Origin: Kiritimatiellia bacterium
GTDB taxonomy: Bacteria; Verrucomicrobiota; Kiritimatiellia; RFP12; UBA1067
Direction of reading: 5' to 3'
DNA length: 8,722 bases
NCBI GenBank assembly: GCA_017999015.1
Contig: JAGOBZ010000122.1
Location: forward strand, 1-8,722
Part shown: positions 1 through 5,122 of the stretch, piece by piece
Layout of the letters: each line of letters opens with the position of its first letter
Numbering within the stretch: the first letter of the stretch is position 1
Position numbers and translations under genes: made by a program
The notes under the pieces: generated by a model
What the model was told of the DNA's origin: nothing
The model's input: only the letters and a program-made list of their open reading frames with translations
The model's database searches: none

Positions 1-777
1 ACCCCGCTGCATGTGCCGCTGACCGCCAAGGCGTTGCAGGCCGGTGTCAGCGTGCTTTGCGAGAAGCCGATGGCGCTGACCGCAGCGGAGTGCGACAAGA
101 TGCTAAAAGCCGCAAGCTGCGCGGCCGACGGCGCGAAGCTGATGGTGGCCCATTGCCTGCGTTTCTGGCCGTGCTACGTCTATCTCAAAAAGCTGGTGGA
201 CAGCAAGAAATACGGCAAGGTGATTGCGGCGTCGTTCCGCCGTTTCAGCGCGCCGCCCGGCTGGCAAAAGGGATCGAACTGGTTTGCGGACGAGAGCAAG
301 AGCGGCGGCGTGGCGCTCGACCTGCACATTCATGACACTGACATGGTGAACTTCCTGTTCGGCATGCCCTCGGCGGTCACCAGCACCGCTGCCTTTGACA
401 AGAACGGCGCGATGCAATACATCTCCACGCTGTATGACGTGGGCGGGGCCGCGGTCACGGCGGAAGGGAGCTGGTGCATGACGGGAACCATGGGGTTCGA
501 GGCTAGCTATGTCGTGACTTTCGAGAAGGCTGTGGTGATCCTCGACGCGAAGCGCGAGAAGCCGCTCTATGTCTATCCCGCCAAAGGCGAGGCGTTTGTG
601 CCGGTGCTGGCGGAGGGCGAAGGTTACGAATACGAGATCAAATGGTTCCTCGACGTGCTGAAGGGCAAGAAGGTGCCGCCCGTCATCACAGCGGAACAGT
701 CGCGCGATTCGGTTAAGATCGTGGACGCGGAAAAGCGGTCGGCCAGAAGCGGCAAAACCGTGCGGCTGGCGAAGTGA
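1..777 (+). CDS. Gfo/Idh/MocA family NAD(P)-dependent oxidoreductase, 5' end missing
   Basis: This is the C-terminal 258 residues of a sugar or inositol-type dehydrogenase. The frame is open from base 1 with the in-frame start TPLHVPLTAKAL, so the N-terminal part of the Rossmann fold, about 70-80 residues including the glycine-rich NAD(P) loop, lies upstream. The family signature CEKPMA is present at fragment residues 20-25; its Lys is the usual catalytic or cofactor-contacting residue. The later SGGVALDLHIHDTDM segment matches the conserved GG..xDxxxHxxD region that positions the substrate in the C-terminal alpha/beta domain. These are cytoplasmic enzymes that oxidise or reduce carbohydrate hydroxyls. 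The next gene encodes an isomerase/epimerase-like TIM barrel, a common pairing in polyol and sugar catabolic clusters. The substrate cannot be read from the sequence. Family assignment is secure; specificity is unknown. Confidence 0.93.
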   Translation, partial: TPLHVPLTAKALQAGVSVLCEKPMALTAAECDKMLKAASCAADGAKLMVAHCLRFWPCYVYLKKLVDSKKYGKVIAASFRRFSAPPGWQKGSNWFADESKSGGVALDLHIHDTDMVNFLFGMPSAVTSTAAFDKNGAMQYISTLYDVGGAAVTAEGSWCMTGTMGFEASYVVTFEKAVVILDAKREKPLYVYPAKGEAFVPVLAEGEGYEYEIKWFLDVLKGKKVPPVITAEQSRDSVKIVDAEKRSARSGKTVRLAK

Positions 778-811
778 CCATGTCGGCAGTGAGCAATACA
801 GACAAAGCAAA

Positions 812-817
812 GGGAGG
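812..817 (+). promoter_or_regulatory. Shine-Dalgarno site that sets the start of the isomerase-like gene
   Basis: GGGAGG lies four bases before the ATG at 822. Two in-frame earlier starts exist: a GTG at 774 that overlaps the preceding stop as GTGA, and an ATG at 780. Neither has a comparable ribosome site, and the residues they would add have a low-complexity, non-family look. Confidence 0.7.
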
Positions 818-821
818 CGAG

Positions 822-1640
822 ATGAATCTGTGCGGAAACAAGTGGCCGATCGGCGTGTGTAGTTGGTCGTTTCAAAAGGGCGTTGAGGAGATCGGGACCG
901 CGATGGCGGCGATGGGGATCGAGCACATCAATCTGGCCATCGCGCCGGCGCTGGGCCCTGATGGCGAGGCCTATCTGGAGGCGGTGCAGCGGCAGGGCTG
1001 GGTGATTACGGCCGGCATGATGAACTACGATTACGAGGACTACTCCACGCTGGACACGATCAAAACCACCGGCGGCATCGCGCCCGACGCGCATTGGCCT
1101 GCGAGCGGCGAGGCCTTTGCCAAGGCCGCTCAGATCACCGCCCGGCTAGGCGCCACCGCCATCCTGATGCACGTGGGGTTCCTGGACCATGCGGACGCCG
1201 CCTACGCCAAGAAATTTTACGACCGCGTGCGTTATCTGGGCGATGCTGCGGGCGAGGCCGGCGTGACGCTCCTGATGGAAACCGGTCAGGAGTCGGCCGA
1301 GGATCTTCAACGGTTCGTCGAGACGCTTAAGCATCCGAACGTCATGCTGAATTTTGATCCGGCCAATCTCATCCTCTACAACAAGGATGAGCCGCTGTCG
1401 GCCTTCCGGCGCTTGGCGCCCTGGGTGCGCCACATCCACATCAAGGACGCGCTCCGCACGACGACGCCCGGAACCTGGGGCAGCGAAGTGGTGTGGGGCT
1501 CGGGCCAGGTCAACAGCTTTGCCTTCCTCGACACCCTGGCCGCATGCGGGTACGAAGGCGCGGTCGTGATCGAGCGCGAGGCCGGCAACCAGCGTGTCAA
1601 GGATATCGCGACGGCGGTGCGCCGTTTGCGGGCGTACTGA
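822..1640 (+). CDS. Sugar phosphate isomerase/epimerase-like TIM-barrel protein (xylose isomerase-like family)
   Basis: This is a 272-residue cytoplasmic protein, the normal size for the AP-endonuclease-2 / xylose-isomerase-like superfamily. Expected metal-site strands are in order: MET at 152-154 (Glu153), NFDPAN at 177-182 (Asp179), HIHIKDA at 204-210 (His206), and VIERE near the C terminus (Glu251). The opening segment, IGVCSWSF at residues 10-17, is the usual first strand of these barrels. Members isomerise or epimerise free or oxidised sugars, or dehydrate inositol derivatives, using a divalent metal. The gene starts 44 bases after the Gfo/Idh/MocA gene and ends 8 bases before the CPBP gene, so it is probably co-transcribed with both. 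An oxidoreductase plus an isomerase suggests a catabolic route in which a sugar is oxidised and then rearranged. The actual substrate cannot be inferred. The start is chosen on the ribosome site at 812-817. Confidence 0.9.
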   Translation: MNLCGNKWPIGVCSWSFQKGVEEIGTAMAAMGIEHINLAIAPALGPDGEAYLEAVQRQGWVITAGMMNYDYEDYSTLDTIKTTGGIAPDAHWPASGEAFAKAAQITARLGATAILMHVGFLDHADAAYAKKFYDRVRYLGDAAGEAGVTLLMETGQESAEDLQRFVETLKHPNVMLNFDPANLILYNKDEPLSAFRRLAPWVRHIHIKDALRTTTPGTWGSEVVWGSGQVNSFAFLDTLAACGYEGAVVIEREAGNQRVKDIATAVRRLRAY

Positions 1641-1648
1641 GCACGGCT

Positions 1649-2257
1649 ATGCCCAACCGTTTCTGGTCGCTCATCGTGCTGGCAGCCGTAGGTTTTGGCT
1701 GGGTGTTCGGCTGCCCGCACGGTAATTTCTGGGTCAAAATCACGGCGACGGTCTGCGTCTTGTGCGCCGGGGCTTTACTGGCCGCCGGGGTGCCGTGCCG
1801 CCGCGATGAGTGGTGCTTGCGCGAAGTGATGATCGGCGTCGGCGCGGCGGTCCTGCTGTATGGGATTTTCTGGGCCGGTGATGCGCTGGCGGCTGCAGTC
1901 TTCGGCTTTGCGCCGCGACAGGTGGAGGCGATCTACGCGATCCGTGAACTGGGACATCCGTGGATGGTGGGCGCGGTGTTGCTGCTGGTGACAAGCCCGG
2001 GCGAGGAGGTTTTTTGGCGCGGGTATGTGCAGCGCCAGGCCGTTCTGCGCTGGGGCAGCAGACCGGGCTTTGCGATTGCCGCTCTTCTATATGGGGCGGT
2101 GCATCTCGCGTCAGGCAATGTCATGCTCGTGATGGCGGCGCTGGTGGCAGGCCTTTTTTGGAGTGCGCTCTACAGTTGGCGCGGTAATCTGACGGCGTGC
2201 ATCGTGTCACACGCGCTCTGGACGGTCGGCGTTTTTCTGCTCTTCCCGATCCGTTGA
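1649..2257 (+). CDS. CPBP-family intramembrane metalloprotease (CAAX protease-like)
   Basis: This is a 202-residue, strongly hydrophobic protein with about seven membrane stretches, roughly 8-22, 31-48, 60-84, 105-117, 139-153, 157-175 and 181-199. The three family motifs are present: EEVFWR at 119-124 (EExxxR), YGAVH at 148-152 (usually FxxxH, with Tyr here), and SHALWT around His188. The two Glu and two His are the presumed metal and catalytic residues of Rce1/CPBP proteases, which cleave within membranes; many bacterial members have unknown substrates or act in peptide maturation and self-immunity. It follows the isomerase-like gene by 8 bases with no strong ribosome site, suggesting translation depends on the upstream gene. 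No bacteriocin-like small gene is visible nearby. The last 51 bases, encoding the third motif, overlap the end of the opposite-strand Fe-S gene. Confidence 0.87.
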   Translation: MPNRFWSLIVLAAVGFGWVFGCPHGNFWVKITATVCVLCAGALLAAGVPCRRDEWCLREVMIGVGAAVLLYGIFWAGDALAAAVFGFAPRQVEAIYAIRELGHPWMVGAVLLLVTSPGEEVFWRGYVQRQAVLRWGSRPGFAIAALLYGAVHLASGNVMLVMAALVAGLFWSALYSWRGNLTACIVSHALWTVGVFLLFPIR

Positions 2258-3277
2258 CGGCACCAGCGCCATGGCGCCGGTCGGGCAGGCTTCCGCGCAG
2301 GCCGAGAGGATCTCTGACGGAATTTCGCTCCAGGATCGCCCGAGCGGCGGCGCGATGTGCGCCGCGAGACCGCGGCCTTGAAAGGCGGGCGCAATGGACG
2401 CTTGCATCAACCGTGCTGTGCGGACACAGATGCCGCACAGTACGCAGCGGGCGGCATCGAAACGGAACGCGCCTGATCGGTCGCGCGCCATGGTTCCCTG
2501 GTGACCCGCAAAGGCTGACTGACGTGCGCCGGTTTCCGCACACAGAGCGCGCAAGCGGCAAGCGTCAGGTTTGCGGCAACCGCATTGCATGCAGCGCGCC
2601 GCTTCATAGGCCGCGCAGTCGCGCGTGAAGTTGGCCGGCGTAACGTCAGGGACGCGCCGGGGTCCGGGTTCGGCACACAGCGCGAGCATCGTCGCCTCGT
2701 CGGGACGTGGCATGCGCGAACGAAAGCGTGCAGGGGGAATGGCCGGCGGGCGCGGCCGGCCTGTTGCGTCCTGCGGCGCAAGGCCAGCCAGCCAGTGGTG
2801 CAGGACGCAGATCGCGACCGCGCCGCCCAGCGGACGGCGGCGACACGCCTTCTCGCAGGGCGCGGCGTTACCGCACGTCACGGGATACTCGCAAGCCAAA
2901 CGCGAAGCCTCATGCCAGCGCCCTGCGGTGACCGCTTCAAGCATCTGCGGCACAGGCAGACCGGACGGGCACGCCAACTGGCACGGGGCCTCGCAATCGG
3001 CGGGATGGTTGCTGAGCAAGAGTTCCAGTGCGTCACGGCGCGCCTGCTGCGCGGCTGGCGAGTCGGTCAGGATCGACATCGCTTCGCAAGGCGGTGTCGC
3101 GCAGGCCGGCAGCAATCGCCCCGACGTTGTATCCTCCACCGTGCACACACCGCAGCCGCCAGTGGGATGAAGCCCCTTGCGATGGCAGAGAACCGGAATT
3201 TGGATGCCCGCACGAGAAGCTGCGTCGTACACGGTAGAGGCGTCAAGTATGGGGACGGTTATTCCGTCGACGGTCAT
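2207..3277 (-). CDS. Multi-cluster iron-sulfur electron-transfer protein (2Fe-2S plus GltD-type plus NuoG-type 4Fe-4S), no flavin domain
   Basis: This is a 356-residue cysteine-rich protein, predicted cytoplasmic. Modules in order: a plant/NuoG-type 2Fe-2S domain at about 1-75 with C31-x10-C42-x2-C45-x13-C59, the NuoG spacing; a GltD/DPYD-like double-cluster segment at about 85-160 with H91, C95, C99, C103-P and C135-x5-C141-x3-C145; a cysteine cluster RCMQCGCRKPDACRLR at 228-243; and a NuoG-like 4Fe-4S site with C278-x2-C281-x2-C284 and a distant C331-PTGA. In related proteins as I know them, a FAD/NAD(P) oxidoreductase core of about 300 residues sits between the GltD-type segment and the RCxxCxCRK cluster. 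Here only about 70 residues separate them and no GxGxxG motif is seen. It could pass electrons between a flavoprotein partner and another acceptor, but no partner is in the window. The ATG at 3277 is chosen because the 2Fe-2S fold begins right there and it overlaps the upstream stop as TAATG. Confidence 0.85.
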   Translation of the reverse strand: MTVDGITVPILDASTVYDAASRAGIQIPVLCHRKGLHPTGGCGVCTVEDTTSGRLLPACATPPCEAMSILTDSPAAQQARRDALELLLSNHPADCEAPCQLACPSGLPVPQMLEAVTAGRWHEASRLACEYPVTCGNAAPCEKACRRRPLGGAVAICVLHHWLAGLAPQDATGRPRPPAIPPARFRSRMPRPDEATMLALCAEPGPRRVPDVTPANFTRDCAAYEAARCMQCGCRKPDACRLRALCAETGARQSAFAGHQGTMARDRSGAFRFDAARCVLCGICVRTARLMQASIAPAFQGRGLAAHIAPPLGRSWSEIPSEILSACAEACPTGAMALVPSTDREEQKNADRPERV

Positions 3278-3693
3278 TAAAGATGCAAGTCCCCTGCGGC
3301 CTCGGGTTGATAGAGGATCTTCTCGATCTGCAATCGTCTTGTGCCGGCCGGTACGCTCCATTCGATCGTGTCGCCTTCGGCATAGCCCAGCACGGCGGTG
3401 CCGACAGGCGAGATAATGGAGACCTTGCCGGTGTCAACATCGGCATCCTGAGGGAAGACCACGGTCATCTCAAAGGGTTGACGGGTGTCCAGATCCATCA
3501 GCCGCAGGCGCGTATTCATGGTGACCACATTCGCCGGGAGCGAATCAGGCGTCACAATCGTGGCCTGCTTCAACTCCTCTGCCAGTGCTGAAAGATCTTT
3601 TCGGTCGCGGTTAAGCACGGCACCGCCGCCCTCCAACAACTCTTGGAGTCTTTCGAAATCGTTTTGAGTGACGTAAAGTTTGCGCGGCTTCAT
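3277..3693 (-). CDS. rnk: Rnk-like regulator of nucleoside diphosphate kinase (GreA/GreB C-domain fold)
   Basis: This is a 138-residue protein, close to E. coli Rnk length. The N-terminal half (about 1-50) is helical, as in the short Rnk coiled coil. The C-terminal half has the GreA/GreB FKBP-like domain with NVVTMNTRLRL around 55-65, SPVGTAVLGYAEGD around 94-107, and a YQPEAAGD ending that matches Rnk proteins closely. Rnk binds RNA polymerase near the secondary channel, competing with Gre factors, and was named for its effect on nucleoside diphosphate kinase levels. The ATG at 3693 is preferred over an upstream ATG at 3717 because AAAGGAG sits five bases before it. A near-consensus promoter lies upstream. 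The stop overlaps the start of the Fe-S gene by one base, so the two should be translated together; that partnership is unusual for Rnk. Confidence 0.92.
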   Translation of the reverse strand: MKPRKLYVTQNDFERLQELLEGGGAVLNRDRKDLSALAEELKQATIVTPDSLPANVVTMNTRLRLMDLDTRQPFEMTVVFPQDADVDTGKVSIISPVGTAVLGYAEGDTIEWSVPAGTRRLQIEKILYQPEAAGDLHL

Positions 3694-3698
3694 GAGAT

Positions 3699-3705
3699 CT
3701 CCTTT
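3699..3705 (-). promoter_or_regulatory. Shine-Dalgarno site of the rnk-like gene
   Basis: AAAGGAG is read on the minus strand five bases before the ATG at 3693. It decides the start: the alternative ATG at 3717 has no such site and would place this purine run inside the coding region. Confidence 0.8.
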
Positions 3706-3730
3706 AAAACGAATCATGTGAAACGTCCTA

Positions 3731-3759
3731 AGTATAACAGGCGAGACTGATCATTTCAA
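3731..3759 (-). promoter_or_regulatory. Sigma70-type promoter for the rnk / Fe-S operon
   Basis: On the minus strand there is a -35 box TTGAAA (3754-3759), a 17-base spacer, and a -10 box TATACT (3731-3736). Each hexamer differs from consensus at one position, and the spacing is ideal. Transcription would start near 3724, leaving a leader of about 30 bases that includes the ribosome site at 3699-3705. The sequence continues after the -10 as TTAGGAC, which resembles the site ahead of the 6025-6807 gene. Prediction rests on sequence alone. Confidence 0.75.
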
Positions 3760-3776
3760 GCCACGCCAAACGGCGG

Positions 3777-3821
3777 CGAGGGCCTCAGGCGCGATTTTTT
3801 TGTGTTGAAGTTGAGCGGCAG
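3777..3821 (+). repeat. Left arm of imperfect inverted repeat
   Basis: Read on the plus strand, the arm has CGAGGGCCTCAGG, then GCGATTTTTT (3791-3800), TGTTGAAG (3803-3810) and GGCAG (3817-3821). The blocks GCGATTTTTT, TGTTGAAG and GGCAG recur in the same order, with gaps differing by one base, on the minus strand of 4153-4183. The first block is nearly palindromic and occurs again at 4187-4199. The GC-rich part followed by seven T also resembles a terminator for plus-strand transcription, although no plus-strand gene ends nearby. Confidence 0.55.
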
Positions 3822-3873
3822 GAAAACGGTTGGGGGTCCAGTTTGGGACGGTGACAACCGAAGGACGGCCCCG

Positions 3874-3900
3874 CTTTCCGTGCTCCATGCAGCACGAAAG
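3874..3900. repeat. Strong hairpin with 10-bp stem
   Basis: Bases 3879-3884 (CGTGCT) pair with 3891-3896 (AGCACG) around the loop CCATGC. After one bulged C at 3878, CTTT (3874-3877) pairs with AAAG (3897-3900). It is immediately followed by a second nested stem-loop, GTGGC 3900-3904 with GCCAC 3924-3928, enclosing GCGG-GATA-CCGC (3910-3921). No T-tract follows, so it is not a standard terminator. It may be part of a structured RNA or a repeat. Confidence 0.55.
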
Positions 3901-3994
3901 TGGCGTCGCGCGGGATACCGCTTGCCACCGCACCCAACGAGGCCCGGGCAGGGCTAAGGCGGGGAAACGGCCGATGGGCCGCGCGTGCGGTCTG

Positions 3995-4050
3995 TGGAGT
4001 GCGGGAGCTTGCTCCCGCTTTCCAAAGCGGCGGCAAGCCGCCGCGCTCCA
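3995..4050. repeat. Cloverleaf-forming REP-like palindromic element
   Basis: The outer arms TGGAGTG (3995-4001) and CGCTCCA (4044-4050) are complementary with one G-T wobble. Inside are three perfect hairpins in a row: GCGGGAGC-TT-GCTCCCGC (4001-4018), GCTTT-CC-AAAGC (4017-4028), and GCGGCGGC-AA-GCCGCCGC (4027-4044). Each shares a base pair or so with its neighbour, giving a compact cross. The regularity and length (56 bases) are typical of dispersed extragenic palindromes such as REP/BIME-type elements moved by IS200-like (RAYT) transposases. Only one copy is in the window, so dispersal is inferred, not shown. Confidence 0.7.
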
Positions 4051-4152
4051 TAACTCAGCGACAGGCGTCCCCCACGAAGAGCGTGTCCCACGTATGAAGG
4101 GACATGTGTTGTTGTGCGCCGAAGCCCGACTGATAGGTGTATAACCTCAAAT

Positions 4153-4199
4153 CTGCCATTCCCCCTTCAACAGAAAAAATCGCACCCGAGGGCCTCAGG
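4153..4199 (-). repeat. Right arm of imperfect inverted repeat
   Basis: Read on the minus strand this contains a GC-rich near-palindrome, then GCGATTTTTT (4174-4183), TGTTGAAG (4165-4172) and GGCAG (4153-4157). These are the same blocks in the same order as the plus strand of 3777-3821. It overlaps the last five bases of the ATPase reading frame, including its stop codon, and doubles as a possible terminator for that operon. Confidence 0.55.
4174..4199 (-). terminator. Possible rho-independent terminator of the ABC transporter operon
   Basis: On the minus strand CCTGAG pairs with CTCGGG (one T-G wobble) around a GCC loop, followed by TGCGA and then six T. The UGA stop of the ATPase gene lies in the 5' side of the stem. 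The five-base gap between stem and T-run and the 6-bp stem make it weaker than a textbook terminator. Confidence 0.45.
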
Positions 4200-5118
4200 G
4201 GGCTCCCGATGTTCGCAAGTAGGCGGCTTCGAGGGAGTCGCCGCGCGCGATGTCGATGAGACCGCATTGTGCCAACAGCAGGGGCAACACGCGGGCGTTG
4301 ATCTGTGCCGGGATGTCACGCTTCGGTTCATACCGGCAGCAGACTGTGCAGGTTGCCGCGTCGAACGAAAGGGCAACCCCCGGAACGGCCGCGCTGATAG
4401 AAGCGAGATCGGACGGTCCCGTCGTGACACGGTAGAGGAGCATGCTGGAGGCGCCGATCATCTCGTCTAGCGTGGTGTTACGAACGGTGCGTCCCTTTTC
4501 GATAAACGCCACGCGGTCGCACATGACTTCAATGTCATGCAGGTTGTGTGAACTGATCACAAGCGTCTGGCGTCCGCGTCGGCGCGTGAGAAAGGCGCGC
4601 ATGTGGGCGGTTTCGCGCGGGTCAAGTCCGCTGAGCGGCTCGTCGAGCAGCACGAGTTCCGGAAAACCGATGAAACACTGGGCAATCATGACACGTTTGC
4701 GCATCCCGTGCGAGAGCGACCGCACCGTGGCCGTCAGCCGGTCTCCCAGGTGGACCTCCTGCAGCATGGTCGAGGCGGAGCGTTCGGCCTCGCGGCGCGT
4801 GAGCCCCTGCAGCAGGCCATAGTGCGTGAGCAGGTCGATCGGCCGGCTCTCCAAAGGCAACTCTGAGTCCTGCGGCAGCAGTGTGACGCGGCCGCTGTGT
4901 ACGGCGGGATCGAAGGGACCGCCGCCCAAGAGGTTCATCGTGCCGCCGTGCAGGTGCAGCAGGCCTGCGACAGACATCATCCAGGTGGTTTTCCCGGCGC
5001 CGTTGGGCCCGACCAGGCCCAGAACGGCGAAACGCGGCACGGACAAGGTGAGGCCGTCAAGCGCACGGCGCGCGCCATAACGTTTGACCAATGCAGTGGA
5101 TTCGATGGCGTATTCCAT
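4195..5118 (-). CDS. ABC transporter ATP-binding protein (ABC-2 type exporter)
   Basis: This is a 307-residue cytoplasmic ATPase. All nucleotide-binding motifs are intact: Walker A GPNGAGKT at 37-44, Q-loop Gln83 in LLPQDSE, signature LSHGMRKR at 135-142, Walker B LVLLDEP at 155-161 followed by the D-loop SGLD, and H-loop His191 in ISSHNLHD. The signature has His in place of the common third-position Gly-neighbour (LSHGM rather than LSGGQ), which is frequent in ABC-2 exporter ATPases. About 80 residues after the ATPase core form the C-terminal accessory region of DrrA/CcmA-like subunits. The ATG at 5118 is chosen because it precedes the first strand and lies four bases after the permease stop; the frame is open further upstream but only within the permease gene. 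It should pair with the permease to move an unknown substrate out of the cytoplasm or to act on the membrane. Confidence 0.94.
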   Translation of the reverse strand: MEYAIESTALVKRYGARRALDGLTLSVPRFAVLGLVGPNGAGKTTWMMSVAGLLHLHGGTMNLLGGGPFDPAVHSGRVTLLPQDSELPLESRPIDLLTHYGLLQGLTRREAERSASTMLQEVHLGDRLTATVRSLSHGMRKRVMIAQCFIGFPELVLLDEPLSGLDPRETAHMRAFLTRRRGRQTLVISSHNLHDIEVMCDRVAFIEKGRTVRNTTLDEMIGASSMLLYRVTTGPSDLASISAAVPGVALSFDAATCTVCCRYEPKRDIPAQINARVLPLLLAQCGLIDIARGDSLEAAYLRTSGAP

Positions 5119-5122
5119 GTGT

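Larger units (their letters stand above)
3777..4199. other. Intergenic segment bounded by inverted repeats, rich in hairpins, no convincing gene
   Basis: The stretch between the rnk promoter and the end of the ABC ATPase gene has no open frame with a ribosome site and recognisable protein. It starts and ends with related arms (3777-3821 and, inverted, 4153-4199). It contains strong hairpins at 3874-3900, a nested one at 3900-3928, a short one at 3968-3981, a three-armed cloverleaf at 3995-4050, and a weaker hairpin at 4084-4104. Readings considered: a non-autonomous mobile or REP-like element; a structured RNA; or two opposite-facing terminators flanking repeat debris. The right arm includes the last bases of the ATPase gene, which argues against a simple insertion with clean ends. 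No function is assigned. Confidence 0.5.

Noticed and set aside
774..821. Earlier start (GTG 774 or ATG 780) for the isomerase-like gene
   Set aside because: The GTGA overlap is tempting, but ATG 822 has a strong ribosome site and the added 14-16 residues do not look like the family's N terminus.
103..1094. Minus-strand open frames opposite the dehydrogenase and isomerase-like genes
   Set aside because: The translations are His/Arg-rich and unlike any family, and the plus-strand frames carry conserved motifs.
2266..2277. Perfect 12-base palindrome GCGCCATGGCGC
   Set aside because: It lies in the Fe-S coding region at the conserved PTGAMAL codons and such palindromes are common in GC-rich DNA; no T-run suggests termination.
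2585..3280. Long plus-strand open frames opposite the Fe-S gene
   Set aside because: They are Arg/Ala/Gly-rich shadows of a GC-rich gene, have no ribosome site or family motif, and the minus frame has clear cysteine-cluster patterns.
3995..4050. tRNA gene suggested by the cloverleaf shape
   Set aside because: The element is only 56 bases, with 2-base loops, no anticodon loop, no TTC-type T-loop and no acceptor end.
3785..4051. Minus-strand frame in the intergenic segment beginning MERGGLPPLWKAG
   Set aside because: Its start is the translated cloverleaf repeat and the rest runs over hairpins and the left inverted-repeat arm; there is no ribosome site and no domain.
4442..4822. Plus-strand frame opposite the ABC ATPase
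   Set aside because: It is the complement of the Walker B and signature coding region; Ser/Arg-rich composition marks it as a shadow.
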